From assembly GCA_904501865.1 (NCBI GenBank), contig CAJGCF010000008.1:1-29203 (forward strand): a stretch of DNA of 29,203 nt, written 5' to 3'. The translations under genes were made by a program, and so were the position numbers. The stretch's first letter is position 1; each line of letters starts with the position of its first letter. This document shows, piece by piece, positions 6,554 to 14,640 of this stretch. The DNA comes from an uncultured Clostridia bacterium (GTDB lineage: Bacteria > Bacillota > Clostridia > Oscillospirales > CAG-272). The notes beneath the pieces were generated by a model, which did not search any database, was not told the DNA's origin, and was given only the letters and a program-made list of their open reading frames with translations.

Positions 6554-7315
6554 ATGAAAGAGAAAATAGAGGAGCGTCTTGAAGATCAGGACGTCCAAGT
6601 GATAGTATACGAGACCATAGACTCCACGAACGCCGAGGCCAAACGTCAGGCACAGAGTGGTGCTTTAAGCACTCCCACGCTGTTGGTGGCAAAGGAGCAG
6701 AGTGCGGGCAGAGGTCGGCTTGGGCGTAACTTTCTCAGCCGCTCAGGGTGCGGGATATATATGTCGCTTTTGTATTTCACGGGCGGGGAGCTTAAGGACG
6801 CGGTGTCGGTTACCACAGCGGCGGCTGTATGCGTGGCGCGCGCGATAGAGCGGCAGATCGGCGGCAAAATGAGAATCAAATGGGTGAACGATATATACAA
6901 CCGGCGCGGCAAGGTGGCCGGAATCCTTGCCGAGACAGTACGCGTGGGTGAGAGATACGCGGTCATCGTTGGAGTCGGAATAAATACAGGGCAAGAAGAT
7001 TTTCCCGAGGAGCTTGTCTCTATCGCCTCTACTGTAGGTGAGCTTGACGAGATGGCGAGATGTCAGGTGATTGCCGATATTACGGACGCTCTGCTTGAGC
7101 ACGCGGAGAATTGTGCGGATAGGACTTATATGCGAGAGTATCGCGACCGATTTATGCTTATGGATAAAGCGGTCAACGTGATAAAGGACGGAGAGACCGT
7201 AATGAGCGGCACGGTAAAGGGCGTTGATGACGAAGGCGGGCTTTTGGTTATGCCGCTTGGCGAAAATCAGCCTGTAGTGATACGTAGCGGCGAGGTGTCC
7301 GTAAGAATAAAATAA
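6554..7315 (+). CDS. birA: Biotin--[acetyl-CoA-carboxylase] ligase, monofunctional
   Basis: This 253-residue enzyme makes biotinyl-AMP and transfers biotin to carboxylase carrier lysines in the cytosol. Visible motifs: DSTN (23-26), GRGRLGRNF (52-60, adenylate-binding loop), KWVNDIY (109-115), KVAGILAE (120-127), GVGINT, and a C-terminal SH3-like domain (ending VSVRIK). The N-terminal helix-turn-helix of bifunctional BirA is absent, so it should not act as a repressor. I chose the ATG at 6554 because it follows GGAG (6538-6541). An in-frame ATG at 6536 has no ribosome site, and a TTG at 6485 lies upstream of the promoter. No biotin synthesis or carboxylase gene is adjacent. Confidence 0.95.
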   Translation: MKEKIEERLEDQDVQVIVYETIDSTNAEAKRQAQSGALSTPTLLVAKEQSAGRGRLGRNFLSRSGCGIYMSLLYFTGGELKDAVSVTTAAAVCVARAIERQIGGKMRIKWVNDIYNRRGKVAGILAETVRVGERYAVIVGVGINTGQEDFPEELVSIASTVGELDEMARCQVIADITDALLEHAENCADRTYMREYRDRFMLMDKAVNVIKDGETVMSGTVKGVDDEGGLLVMPLGENQPVVIRSGEVSVRIK

Positions 7316-7376
7316 AAGCAAAATGCACTTATGACAAGTTGTTTCCATAAGTACTTTTTGGGTTTTCAAAGACCAA

Positions 7377-7417
7377 GGAAAAGGACGGAGAATGTTTTAT
7401 ATTCTCCGTCCTTTTTC
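7377..7417. terminator. Bidirectional terminator between convergent genes
   Basis: AAAAGGACGGAGAAT and ATTCTCCGTCCTTTT form a 15-16-bp perfect stem with a 7-base loop, with A residues before and T residues after. It can end both the biotin ligase transcript and the minus-strand gene that stops at 7489. Confidence 0.85.
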
Positions 7418-7488
7418 TGTAGGTATGTAAGATTTTTTCTATTTATAAAATATCTTTTAGAGGTTTGCGTTTGTTTCGATACTCTTTG

Positions 7489-7989
7489 TTATTTTATACG
7501 GTCAAATATATTGATGACCTCTTTGTTGTTTTTAAGTGCATACGCCATAGTGTACGCGGAGCCGCCTCCACTGTGAGCGCAATATGCGATACAGACCTCG
7601 GAGCTATCTACCAGCCGTCTGTTGCGCTCGTGCATACAGCTTGAGGAGTAGCTCTCCTGCACGTATTCCGCGCAGTCTGCCATTTTAAGAATCATATCGT
7701 ACAAGCGACGGCTATCCTCCTCCCAAAGTCTTGTTTGGTCGCGGCAGGGAAGGATAAGCTCAAGACGGATATGAGGATGCTTTTCCTTAAGCTCACAGAC
7801 ACACAGAGCCGCTACCGTGTCAAAGCCCATAGCGCCTCCCGCCAAAAATCTGTAAGCTCCGCGATTTATGAGCTGCTCCATGACTGCTTTAAGCTCGTGG
7901 GGGATTTTGTACGCGTCCTTATAAGGTATGCTGCGGTGTCCCGTGAAGCATACGGTACTTATTTGTGTGTTGGGATTTTTATATATCAT
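7489..7989 (-). CDS. SLOG-family (DUF1273/YpsA-like) protein
   Basis: This 166-residue Rossmann-type protein has three landmarks of the SLOG superfamily: CFTGHRSIP (14-22), FLAGGAMGFDTVAA (about 48-61), and SGGGSAYTMAYA near the C-terminus. SLOG proteins are thought to bind nucleotide-like ligands (related folds are found in LOG, DprA and TIR-associated sensors). YpsA-like members are linked to stress or division phenotypes in other Firmicutes, but the ligand is unknown. AGAGGA lies 7 bases before the ATG. It is monocistronic with its own promoter at 8033-8061 and a shared terminator at 7377-7417. Confidence 0.85.
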   Translation of the reverse strand: MIYKNPNTQISTVCFTGHRSIPYKDAYKIPHELKAVMEQLINRGAYRFLAGGAMGFDTVAALCVCELKEKHPHIRLELILPCRDQTRLWEEDSRRLYDMILKMADCAEYVQESYSSSCMHERNRRLVDSSEVCIAYCAHSGGGSAYTMAYALKNNKEVINIFDRIK

Positions 7990-8032
7990 AGAGGGTCCTC
8001 TCTTTTTGCGGCAGTTTTTATCTTATGACACC

Positions 8033-8061
8033 ATTATAGCACAGATGTTCTAAAATGTAAA
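8033..8061 (-). promoter_or_regulatory. Sigma-A promoter of the SLOG gene
   Basis: Minus strand: -35 TTTACA (8056-8061), 17-base spacer, -10 TATAAT (8033-8038), about 45 bases upstream of the start codon. Confidence 0.8.
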
Positions 8062-8159
8062 GAGGCATATTAAAAAAATTTTAAAATTTTTTGATACTGC
8101 AATTATACATCATTTTTTAGGTTTTTTCAAGCTTTTTTGATTGACTGTATCCGACTTTA

Positions 8160-8183
8160 CTCGTCATGAGACGAGCTTTTTTT
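8160..8183 (+). terminator. Orphan plus-strand terminator before spoIIE
   Basis: CTCGTC and GACGAG flank a 4-base loop and are followed by C and seven T. No plus-strand gene ends near it: the nearest upstream one stops at 7315 and already has a terminator. It may insulate spoIIE or end a small RNA. The remainder of 7990-8359 holds two promoters and no gene I can support. Confidence 0.6.
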
Positions 8184-8261
8184 ACTATAAAAGAATCAAG
8201 GGCGGGTATATTGTGACAGGAAATGGGCAAATGTCGGGAAATTTGTGCCGAAAAGCCTTTT

Positions 8262-8309
8262 TTTGACAGAGATAATATGACAAATTGCGCAGTAAAAAGA
8301 TATTATAAT
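8262..8309 (+). promoter_or_regulatory. Candidate Spo0A-activated promoter of spoIIE
   Basis: Two matches to the Spo0A box TGNCRAA occur: TTTGACA at 8262-8268 (TGTCAAA on the other strand) and TGACAAA at 8278-8284. The second overlaps a -35-like ATGACA (8277-8282). TATAAT at 8304-8309 is 21 bases downstream, the unusual spacing known for Spo0A-dependent spoIIE/spoIIG promoters of Bacillus subtilis. An overlapping TATTAT (8301-8306) at 18 bases is an alternative -10, so the wide spacing is not proven. Confidence 0.5.
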
Positions 8310-8359
8310 ATAAACGAAACGACTTTTAGTATTTGTCGGCGGAATGGAGAAAATCAAAG

Positions 8360-10957
8360 ATGCAGAATAGCGAAAAAAACAAAAAAACGGCATCAAAGCC
8401 TCAGAAAAATAATATCTTCAAGGTCTTTCTTGAAAGACTCAGGGAAAAGGACGAAAGGGAGGTAAGGGGTAGATTGCGCACGGTGGTGGAATTCTTTATC
8501 ACGGCGGCGGTCGCGTATCTGCTTGGAGGGGCTCATCTGTTTTTCGGAACTTATCCTTTGTGTATAGCTCTCTTGTGCTCGTCGAGGAAGCACCTGTGGG
8601 GAATAGCCTCCGGGCTTTTGCTACTTATCATAGTCGGGGACTTGCCCGCGGTATATATATTCTCTTGTATAGCGGTCATTCTCGTGCGGATATTGGCAAC
8701 GCTTATCCCGGTGGTATTTGCTGACACAACCTCAAAGGAGAGCCACGCGCTTGTAAAGAGGCAGAGCTCAGGCGTGGTCGCCGCGTCGAGTGTATATGCC
8801 CCTGCATCAGAAACTGTTTTAGAAAGCAAAGGCGGCTCGGCGGTAGTTTACGAAAACGAGAGAGAGGTCAGACGAGGGGGCTTGTTTTTTGAGCCGTTAC
8901 ATATACGCGCGATATGCGCAGCAATAGGCGGTTTTATTTGCGGACTTTTTCTGCTTGTCAGAGGAGATTTTTCCTTTTACAGCCTCTGTGCCACAATGAC
9001 CTTGACGGGCGGGTGTGCTTTAGCGGTGGTTCTGCTTGGCGGATATTTTGGCGAGGGGCAGGATAGGCAATGGTACGTGCTCATTTCTCTCGGAGCTATT
9101 TTTGCTCTCTGCACGTATGCGTCACTCAACAAGAGTATAATCGGAATGCCCATGGCTCCGTTTTTGGCTATGCTGATATCTCTTTTTATGACGTCAAGCA
9201 GAGGTTTGTGGATAGGTGCGGCGTCCGCGGCTATATGCGGCGCGGTGTTCAACGTGTTATATATCCCTCTGCTTGTGCTTGCGACCGTACTGTTTTATAT
9301 TGTATCCGCGGTCAGAAAAAACGTAGGACTTGCCGCGGTCTGTGGGCTGGTGGTGCTTTGGTGCTATTATATAGGTGGCTCGGACGGACTTGTCAGTGTT
9401 TTGCCGCCAATGCTCCTATCAATACCCTTTTATATGCTTGCGGACAAGTACAGAGAGATGATGTTCGCGCCATACAACAGAGCGGCGGTGCTCTCAGGCG
9501 GCGTATATTTTGCCGAGGCGGTCACGGAGAAAAATAAGAACCTCGCGGTCAAGGAAAGACTCGGTGCGCTCTCAGACGCGTTTTCTTCGCTCTCAGAGAC
9601 CTTTTATAAGCTCAGCGACCGTTTCCGCCGTCCCGATCTCCTCGGCATCAAGAGGATGACGGAAATGGCGTTTGAGACTCATTGTGAGGGCTGTCGCAAC
9701 AGAGAGCTCTGTTGGGGAACGGAATATGCCGACACGCTTGAGGCGATAAAACGCGTCACGTCGGCTCTGCACACCAAAAACGTGGCGGAGGCTTCGGATA
9801 TGACGGAGGCATTCGCGTTCAGGTGCATACGTCAAGACAAGATACTTGACGAGGTGAATTCGGGAATACTAGCCACCACCGAGCAGATAATAAAGGGAGA
9901 CAAGGCAGGGGTGTTCGCCTCAAACTACGACGATATAACCTCCATACTCAAGGACGCCTTGAGCTTTGACGGAGAGGAATATGAGTGCGATATGCAGGCC
10001 GCAGAAAAAATATTCGATTATCTGTACGGCGAGGGCTTGCGCGTCAGTGGAGTTGTGGTATATGGAAAAAGGCGTCTCAACGTGGTTGCCAAGGGCGTGT
10101 CGCTATCGGACAAGATGAGCGCGCGCACTCTTTCGGATATATGCAGAAAAATAAGCGAGATAGTAGGGGTGCCGCTCGGCGAGCCCGTCTTTGAGATAGG
10201 AGAGGATGGCTCTCTTATGTTGCTTTCCTCAAAGCCTCTACTTTACGCGAAATGCGCTCATGGGCGGATATGTGCACATTCGGGCGGAAACGGGGACGAT
10301 TTGTACGTTGATCCGTTTGAAGACGAGGAATGTGGAGATACCACAAACGCGTTTGTCACGGACTCGTCATATTTCTATTCTCTCATAAGCGACGGAATGG
10401 GTAGCGGAGCAGAGGCGGCATTTACCTCGGGCGTCTGTTCAATGTTTATTGAAAAGATGCTGACGGCGGGCAACAGAGCCGATATCACTTTGCGAATGCT
10501 CAACAACGTAATACGCTCGGAGAATATGGGCTGTGGGAGCGAGTGCTCGGCAACGGTTGACCTTTTTGAGCTTGACCTCATAAATGGGAACGCCTCGTTT
10601 ATCAAGAGCGGTGCTGCGCCCACATATATCGTGCGCGGGGAGACTGTGTATAAGATAAATTCGCGGACTATGCCCGTGGGCATAATAAAGGACGCTGATG
10701 CGAGAATAACCAAGTTCGACACACAGAGGGGAGACATCATTATTATGATGAGTGACGGCTGTTGTCCCGATAGCGACGATTGTCCTTGGTTGGTTGAATT
10801 TCTGTGCGATTATACCGCTAAGAGAAAGAAAGCCGTGGATATCGGCGGCGAGGATTGCGAGAGGCTCAAGGACAGGCTTCTCGGACTTGCGGTCAAAAAC
10901 TACCCGCAGGGCAGGGAGAGAGACGATATTTCGGTTTCTGTCGTTATGATAGAATGA
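8360..10957 (+). CDS. spoIIE: Stage II sporulation protein E (membrane PP2C-type phosphatase)
   Basis: This 865-residue protein has the SpoIIE layout. A basic N-terminal tail is followed by about ten membrane segments (about residues 45-380), a central regulatory region (about 380-650, including a Cys-rich CEGCRNRELCW stretch), and a C-terminal PP2C phosphatase domain. The phosphatase has ISDGMGSG (D678), MSDGCCPDSDD (D799) and RDDISV (855-859), which supply the metal-binding aspartates. In the family it dephosphorylates SpoIIAA to free sigma-F in the forespore and acts at the polar septum. The start is the ATG at 8360 behind GGAG; a TTG at 8333 has no ribosome site. It is a single-gene unit between the candidate Spo0A promoter and a strong terminator. 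SpoIIAA/AB and sigF are not in the window. Confidence 0.95.
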   Translation: MQNSEKNKKTASKPQKNNIFKVFLERLREKDEREVRGRLRTVVEFFITAAVAYLLGGAHLFFGTYPLCIALLCSSRKHLWGIASGLLLLIIVGDLPAVYIFSCIAVILVRILATLIPVVFADTTSKESHALVKRQSSGVVAASSVYAPASETVLESKGGSAVVYENEREVRRGGLFFEPLHIRAICAAIGGFICGLFLLVRGDFSFYSLCATMTLTGGCALAVVLLGGYFGEGQDRQWYVLISLGAIFALCTYASLNKSIIGMPMAPFLAMLISLFMTSSRGLWIGAASAAICGAVFNVLYIPLLVLATVLFYIVSAVRKNVGLAAVCGLVVLWCYYIGGSDGLVSVLPPMLLSIPFYMLADKYREMMFAPYNRAAVLSGGVYFAEAVTEKNKNLAVKERLGALSDAFSSLSETFYKLSDRFRRPDLLGIKRMTEMAFETHCEGCRNRELCWGTEYADTLEAIKRVTSALHTKNVAEASDMTEAFAFRCIRQDKILDEVNSGILATTEQIIKGDKAGVFASNYDDITSILKDALSFDGEEYECDMQAAEKIFDYLYGEGLRVSGVVVYGKRRLNVVAKGVSLSDKMSARTLSDICRKISEIVGVPLGEPVFEIGEDGSLMLLSSKPLLYAKCAHGRICAHSGGNGDDLYVDPFEDEECGDTTNAFVTDSSYFYSLISDGMGSGAEAAFTSGVCSMFIEKMLTAGNRADITLRMLNNVIRSENMGCGSECSATVDLFELDLINGNASFIKSGAAPTYIVRGETVYKINSRTMPVGIIKDADARITKFDTQRGDIIIMMSDGCCPDSDDCPWLVEFLCDYTAKRKKAVDIGGEDCERLKDRLLGLAVKNYPQGRERDDISVSVVMIE

Positions 10958-10960
10958 TAC

Positions 10961-10986
10961 GGGGCGGCTTAGCCGCCCCCCTTTTT
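10961..10986 (+). terminator. Strong rho-independent terminator of spoIIE
   Basis: GGGGCGGC and GCCGCCCC flank a TTA loop, followed by CCTTTTT, starting 4 bases after the stop codon. Confidence 0.93.
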
Positions 10987-10998
10987 ATATTATGATAC

Positions 10999-11027
10999 TT
11001 GACAAAAGTGGCAAATTAGTTTATAAT
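10999..11027 (+). promoter_or_regulatory. Consensus sigma-A promoter of glnN
   Basis: TTGACA (10999-11004), 17-base spacer, TATAAT (11022-11027), about 50 bases before the start codon. I see no obvious GlnR-type operator or nitrogen riboregulator in the short leader. Confidence 0.9.
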
Positions 11028-11082
11028 AACAGTAAAATGAAGAAGTGTTTTCTTTTTTAAGAAAAAGAGAGGCGGTAAGGCT

Positions 11083-13176
11083 ATGACAAATATTCCAGAA
11101 ATATACGGCTGTATGGTCTTTAATGACGCTGTTATGCGTCAAAGACTCCCGAGAGACGTTTATAAATCTCTGACTTATACCATACAGACAGGTAAGACCA
11201 TAGACGTGTCTATTGCCAACGTGGTGGCAAACGCGATGAAGGACTGGGCCGTGGAGCACGGCGCGACTCATTATACGCATTGGTTCCAGCCCCTGACAAG
11301 CGTCACCGCGGAAAAGCACGACTCCTTTATCTCCCCTGTGGCTGGGGACAAGGTGGTCATGGATTTCTCGGGCAAGGAGCTCATAAAGGGTGAGTCTGAC
11401 GCGTCGTCGTTTCCGTCGGGGGGCTTGCGCGAGACCTGCAACGCAAGAGGCTATACCGCGTGGGATCCCTCGTCGTACGCCTTTATAAAGGATAAAACTC
11501 TCTACATACCCACTGTGTTCTGCTCATATACTGGAGACGCGCTCGATACCAAGACTCCTCTTTTGCGCTCAATGGACGCTATAAGCGAGCAGGCATTGAG
11601 GCTTTTGTCTCTCTTTGGAGACAACACCTCTGCAAGAGTGTCTACGTCCGTGGGAGCGGAGCAGGAGTATTTCCTTATAAATAAAGAGTATTTTGACAAG
11701 AGGGACGACCTTTTGTACGCGGGCAGGACGCTCTTTGGTAACCCCGCGCCCAAGGGACAGCAGCTTGAGGACCACTACTATGGGCCGCTAAAGACAAAGA
11801 TATCAGAATTTATGCAGGAGCTCGACACGGAGCTCTGGAAGCTAGGAATAAACTCCAAGACCAAGCACAATGAGGTCGCGCCCTCACAGCATGAGCTTGC
11901 TCCTATATATGCGACTACCAACGTCGCCGTTGACCAGAACCTCATAATTATGGAGACTATGAAAAGAGTGGCTGAAAAGCACGGCTTGGTGGCACTTCTT
12001 CACGAAAAGCCCTATGAGGGAATAAATGGCTCGGGCAAGCACAACAACTGGTCGCTCTCCACTGATACGGGTAAAAATCTGCTAAGTGCGGGAAGCAACC
12101 CTGCGTCAAACACGCAGTTCTTACTATTCTTGGCGGCTATAATCAAGGCGGTTGACGATTATCAGGATCTTTTGAGACTGTCGGTTGCCACTCCCGGTAA
12201 CGACCACCGTCTCGGCGCGGACGAAGCGCCCCCTGCCATAGTTTCGGTGTTCCTCGGTGACGAGCTTGAGGAGTTGGTCGAGGCTATTGTGGGCGAGACG
12301 GATTACAGAGACAAGGCGAAGAGGACTATGGACCTTGGAGTTCCCAGCGTTCCTACCTTCAGATATGACTCCACCGACAGAAACAGGACCTCGCCCTTTG
12401 CGTTTACGGGCAACAAATTCGAGTTCCGTATGGTAGGCTCGTCACAGAACATATCCCTTTCAAATATAGTTATAAATACCACAGTTGCAAAGTCCTTCAA
12501 GACCTTTGCGGATATCCTTTCGGGCGCGCAGGACGTTGAGACAGCGGCAAGAAAGCTCATCAAGCAGACCTTCAAGGACCACAAGAGGATAATATTCAAC
12601 GGAAACGGCTATTCGTCACAGTGGCCCGTCGAAGCGGAAAAGAGGGGCCTCCTCAATTTCAAGACCTCGGTGGATTCCTTCTCCTGTCTGACGGCAGACA
12701 AGAACGTGGAGCTCTTTACGTCGTTTGGTGTAATGAGTGGAGTCGAGCTCCGTGCGCGTGAGGAGATATTGTTTGAGAATTACTCCAAGGTCATAGATAT
12801 CGAAGCCAAAACAATGGTTGATATGACAAACAAGAAGATAATTCCCGCTATTGAGAGATATATTGCGGATTTGTCGAGCACCGCAAAGGACAAGCTTGCC
12901 GTGTTTGAGAGCGCGGCGCCCATATCTCTTGAGCGTAAGCTTATAGGAGAGCTTTCGGGCTATGCCTGCAGAGCCTATGATATTGCAGAAAAGCTGAGGT
13001 GCGCGGCTATCTCAGCGGCGTCAGAGAGCGACTGTAAGGTGTCGGCGTTTGCCTATAAGGACAAGGTAATACCGCTTATGAATCAGCTTCGCGCTACGGT
13101 AGATGCGGCAGAGGAGCTCGTGCCCTCTGACGTATGGCCTCTGCCTTCTTACGGCGAGATGACGATGAAGCAGTAA
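11083..13176 (+). CDS. glnN: Glutamine synthetase type III
   Basis: At 697 residues this is the GSIII (GlnN) class, far longer than the ~440-470 residues of GSI. It ligates ammonia to glutamate using ATP, in the cytosol, and GSIII enzymes form dodecamers. Typical stretches are GGLRETCNARGYTAWDP, VGAEQEYFLI (metal-binding Glu), KHNEVAPSQHELAP, HEKPYEGINGSGKHNNWSLS, TPGNDHRLGADEAPPA and NKFEFRMVGSSQNIS. The region beyond about residue 550 is the class-specific helical C-terminus. AGAGAGGCGG lies upstream of the ATG at 11083. The gene is monocistronic, with an exact consensus promoter and its own terminator at 13265-13309, so strong expression is likely. No gltB, amtB or P-II gene is adjacent. 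Confidence 0.97.
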   Translation: MTNIPEIYGCMVFNDAVMRQRLPRDVYKSLTYTIQTGKTIDVSIANVVANAMKDWAVEHGATHYTHWFQPLTSVTAEKHDSFISPVAGDKVVMDFSGKELIKGESDASSFPSGGLRETCNARGYTAWDPSSYAFIKDKTLYIPTVFCSYTGDALDTKTPLLRSMDAISEQALRLLSLFGDNTSARVSTSVGAEQEYFLINKEYFDKRDDLLYAGRTLFGNPAPKGQQLEDHYYGPLKTKISEFMQELDTELWKLGINSKTKHNEVAPSQHELAPIYATTNVAVDQNLIIMETMKRVAEKHGLVALLHEKPYEGINGSGKHNNWSLSTDTGKNLLSAGSNPASNTQFLLFLAAIIKAVDDYQDLLRLSVATPGNDHRLGADEAPPAIVSVFLGDELEELVEAIVGETDYRDKAKRTMDLGVPSVPTFRYDSTDRNRTSPFAFTGNKFEFRMVGSSQNISLSNIVINTTVAKSFKTFADILSGAQDVETAARKLIKQTFKDHKRIIFNGNGYSSQWPVEAEKRGLLNFKTSVDSFSCLTADKNVELFTSFGVMSGVELRAREEILFENYSKVIDIEAKTMVDMTNKKIIPAIERYIADLSSTAKDKLAVFESAAPISLERKLIGELSGYACRAYDIAEKLRCAAISAASESDCKVSAFAYKDKVIPLMNQLRATVDAAEELVPSDVWPLPSYGEMTMKQ

Positions 13177-13264
13177 AGCACAGAGCTTCTCGAAAAAGCA
13201 TAGTGGTATAATTAATGTTTTTTGATCACTTATGGCAATAATGGGATACCCCCCCGATAATTAA

Positions 13265-13309
13265 ATCCCCGCAATATCGCAGACGAGCGAATTGCGGGGA
13301 TATTTTTTT
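13265..13309 (+). terminator. Terminator after glnN
   Basis: ATCCCCGCAAT (13265-13275) pairs with ATTGCGGGGAT (13291-13301), an 11-bp perfect stem with a 15-base loop, followed by seven T. The 88 bases between the glnN stop and this stem hold no gene I can support. Confidence 0.9.
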
Positions 13310-13319
13310 AAAAATACTA

Positions 13320-13348
13320 TTGACAAATATTTCTGCATATGATATAAT
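13320..13348 (+). promoter_or_regulatory. Consensus sigma-A promoter of the GntR-ABC operon
   Basis: TTGACA (13320-13325), 17-base spacer, TATAAT (13343-13348), both exact. The -10 overlaps the first unit of a 9-bp tandem array. Confidence 0.9.
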
Positions 13349-13379
13349 ACAGACAAGTCAGATAATACAGATAATACAG
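13344..13379 (+). repeat. 9-bp tandem array over the transcription start, candidate operator
   Basis: Four contiguous 9-base units run from 13344: ATAATACAG, ACAAGTCAG (degenerate), ATAATACAG and ATAATACAG. They begin inside the -10 box and cross the expected transcription start, where a bound repressor would block initiation. That the adjacent GntR-family regulator binds here is inference; its relatives usually bind palindromes, which this is not. Confidence 0.6.
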
Positions 13380-13400
13380 ATTTGAGAAAGAGGTGAAGTA

Positions 13401-13751
13401 ATGCAGTGGAAATTTTCGGGTAAGCAGGACGTTTATCTTGAGATAGCCGAGCGGTACAGAGAATATATAAAGCTCGGGGTCATAAGAAATGGCGAAAAGC
13501 TACCCTCGGTGAGAGAGGCGGCGGCACAGCTTGGAGTCAATCCCAACACAATAGCGCGAGCATATTCTGCGCTTGAGGAGGAGGGGTTCGTCTGCGCATT
13601 ACCCAAAAAGGGCTGCTTTGTGATATATGAGCAGAGGGAAGAATCTGCCGAGCCTGATAAAAAGGACATTATATACGCCCTTAGGGATATGGGCGTGACA
13701 CGAAAGACCGTAATGAGATGGATAGAGGAGGTGTACGAAGAAAATGATTGA
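13401..13751 (+). CDS. GntR-family (YtrA subfamily) transcriptional regulator
   Basis: This 116-residue protein consists of a GntR winged helix-turn-helix (residues ~10-75, with GEKLPSVREAAAQLGVNPNTIARAY and the wing LPKKGCFV) and only a short helical tail. This is the YtrA subfamily layout, whose members dimerise through the tail and usually repress a linked ABC transporter. AGAGGTG lies 5 bases before the ATG. Its stop overlaps the start of the ATPase gene by 8 bases, so the two are translationally coupled. It is likely an autorepressor of this operon, released by cell-envelope stress or an antibiotic; the inducer cannot be read from sequence. Confidence 0.92.
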   Translation: MQWKFSGKQDVYLEIAERYREYIKLGVIRNGEKLPSVREAAAQLGVNPNTIARAYSALEEEGFVCALPKKGCFVIYEQREESAEPDKKDIIYALRDMGVTRKTVMRWIEEVYEEND

Positions 13752-14640
13752 GATAAGAGGTGTTACACACAGTCTCGGAGGCAAGCGCATACTTGATGAC
13801 GTCAACCTGACGCTTCGAGAGGGAAGCGTTATGGGACTTGTAGGAATAAACGGAGCGGGCAAGACCACGCTTTTGCGTTTGATATCTGGAGTTTATAAGG
13901 CAGACAAGGGAGAGATACTTTGCGACGGCGAGAGCATATCCTGCGAGAGCGCACGGAGAAATCTGTTCTTCCTGCCCGACGACCCGTATTTTACCGTGCA
14001 TACCACGGGCAAGAGCCTTTACGAGCTTTATCGAGTGTTTTATCCTCAGATAAACAAGGCTATCTTTGATGAACATATGAGCAGCTTCGGACTTGACGCA
14101 AGCAAGCCTATACGCAATTTTTCGAAGGGAATGAGACGCCAGCTCTTCGTGGCTCTGGCACTTGCGGTAAACCCGAAATATCTGTTGCTTGACGAGGCGT
14201 TCGACGGACTCGACCCACTTGCGCGGCTGTCATTCAAGAAGGCGATAAATCAGGCGGTCGAGGAGAATGGAATGACAGTAGTTATTTCCAGCCACTCCTT
14301 GCGAGAGCTTGAGGATTTCTGTGATTGCTACGCTTTGATAGACAAGATGACGGTCGCGTCGTCGGGAGATATCTCGGAGCGGGTAAACCGCTTCTGTAAG
14401 TTCCAGCTTGCATTCCTTGAGCCCGTTGGTGAGAGCTTGTTTGCGGGGCTTCCCGTAGTGTCCTCCGAGAGCACGGGTAGATTTGTACGAGTGGTGCTTG
14501 AGGGACGCGAGGACGAGATGAGGGCGGCGCTTGAGAGATTAGAGCCTGCTGTAATAGAGCAGATGCCTATGGACTTTGAGGAGATGTTCATTCACGAGGT
14601 CGAGGGCAGAGGCTACGACGTGAGGGGAGGCAGAGCATAA
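13744..14640 (+). CDS. ABC transporter ATP-binding protein (YtrB-like)
   Basis: This 298-residue ATPase has Walker A GINGAGKTT (34-42), the signature FSKGM (126-130) in place of LSGGQ, Walker B YLLLDEAFDGLD (146-157) and the H-loop SSHSL. The usual Q-loop glutamine position reads FLPDDP, a variant seen in YtrB-type exporters paired with GntR regulators. A C-terminal domain of about 90 residues follows the ATPase core. It overlaps the regulator by 8 bases upstream and the permease by 1 base downstream, so it is the energy-coupling subunit of a three-gene operon. The exported substrate is unknown; related systems respond to cell-wall antibiotics. Confidence 0.93.
   Translation: MIEIRGVTHSLGGKRILDDVNLTLREGSVMGLVGINGAGKTTLLRLISGVYKADKGEILCDGESISCESARRNLFFLPDDPYFTVHTTGKSLYELYRVFYPQINKAIFDEHMSSFGLDASKPIRNFSKGMRRQLFVALALAVNPKYLLLDEAFDGLDPLARLSFKKAINQAVEENGMTVVISSHSLRELEDFCDCYALIDKMTVASSGDISERVNRFCKFQLAFLEPVGESLFAGLPVVSSESTGRFVRVVLEGREDEMRAALERLEPAVIEQMPMDFEEMFIHEVEGRGYDVRGGRA

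Noticed and set aside
13207..13212. TATAAT after glnN as a possible small-RNA promoter ending at the 13265-13309 terminator
   Set aside because: No -35 hexamer is found at 16-18 bases upstream, and the terminator is explained by glnN itself.
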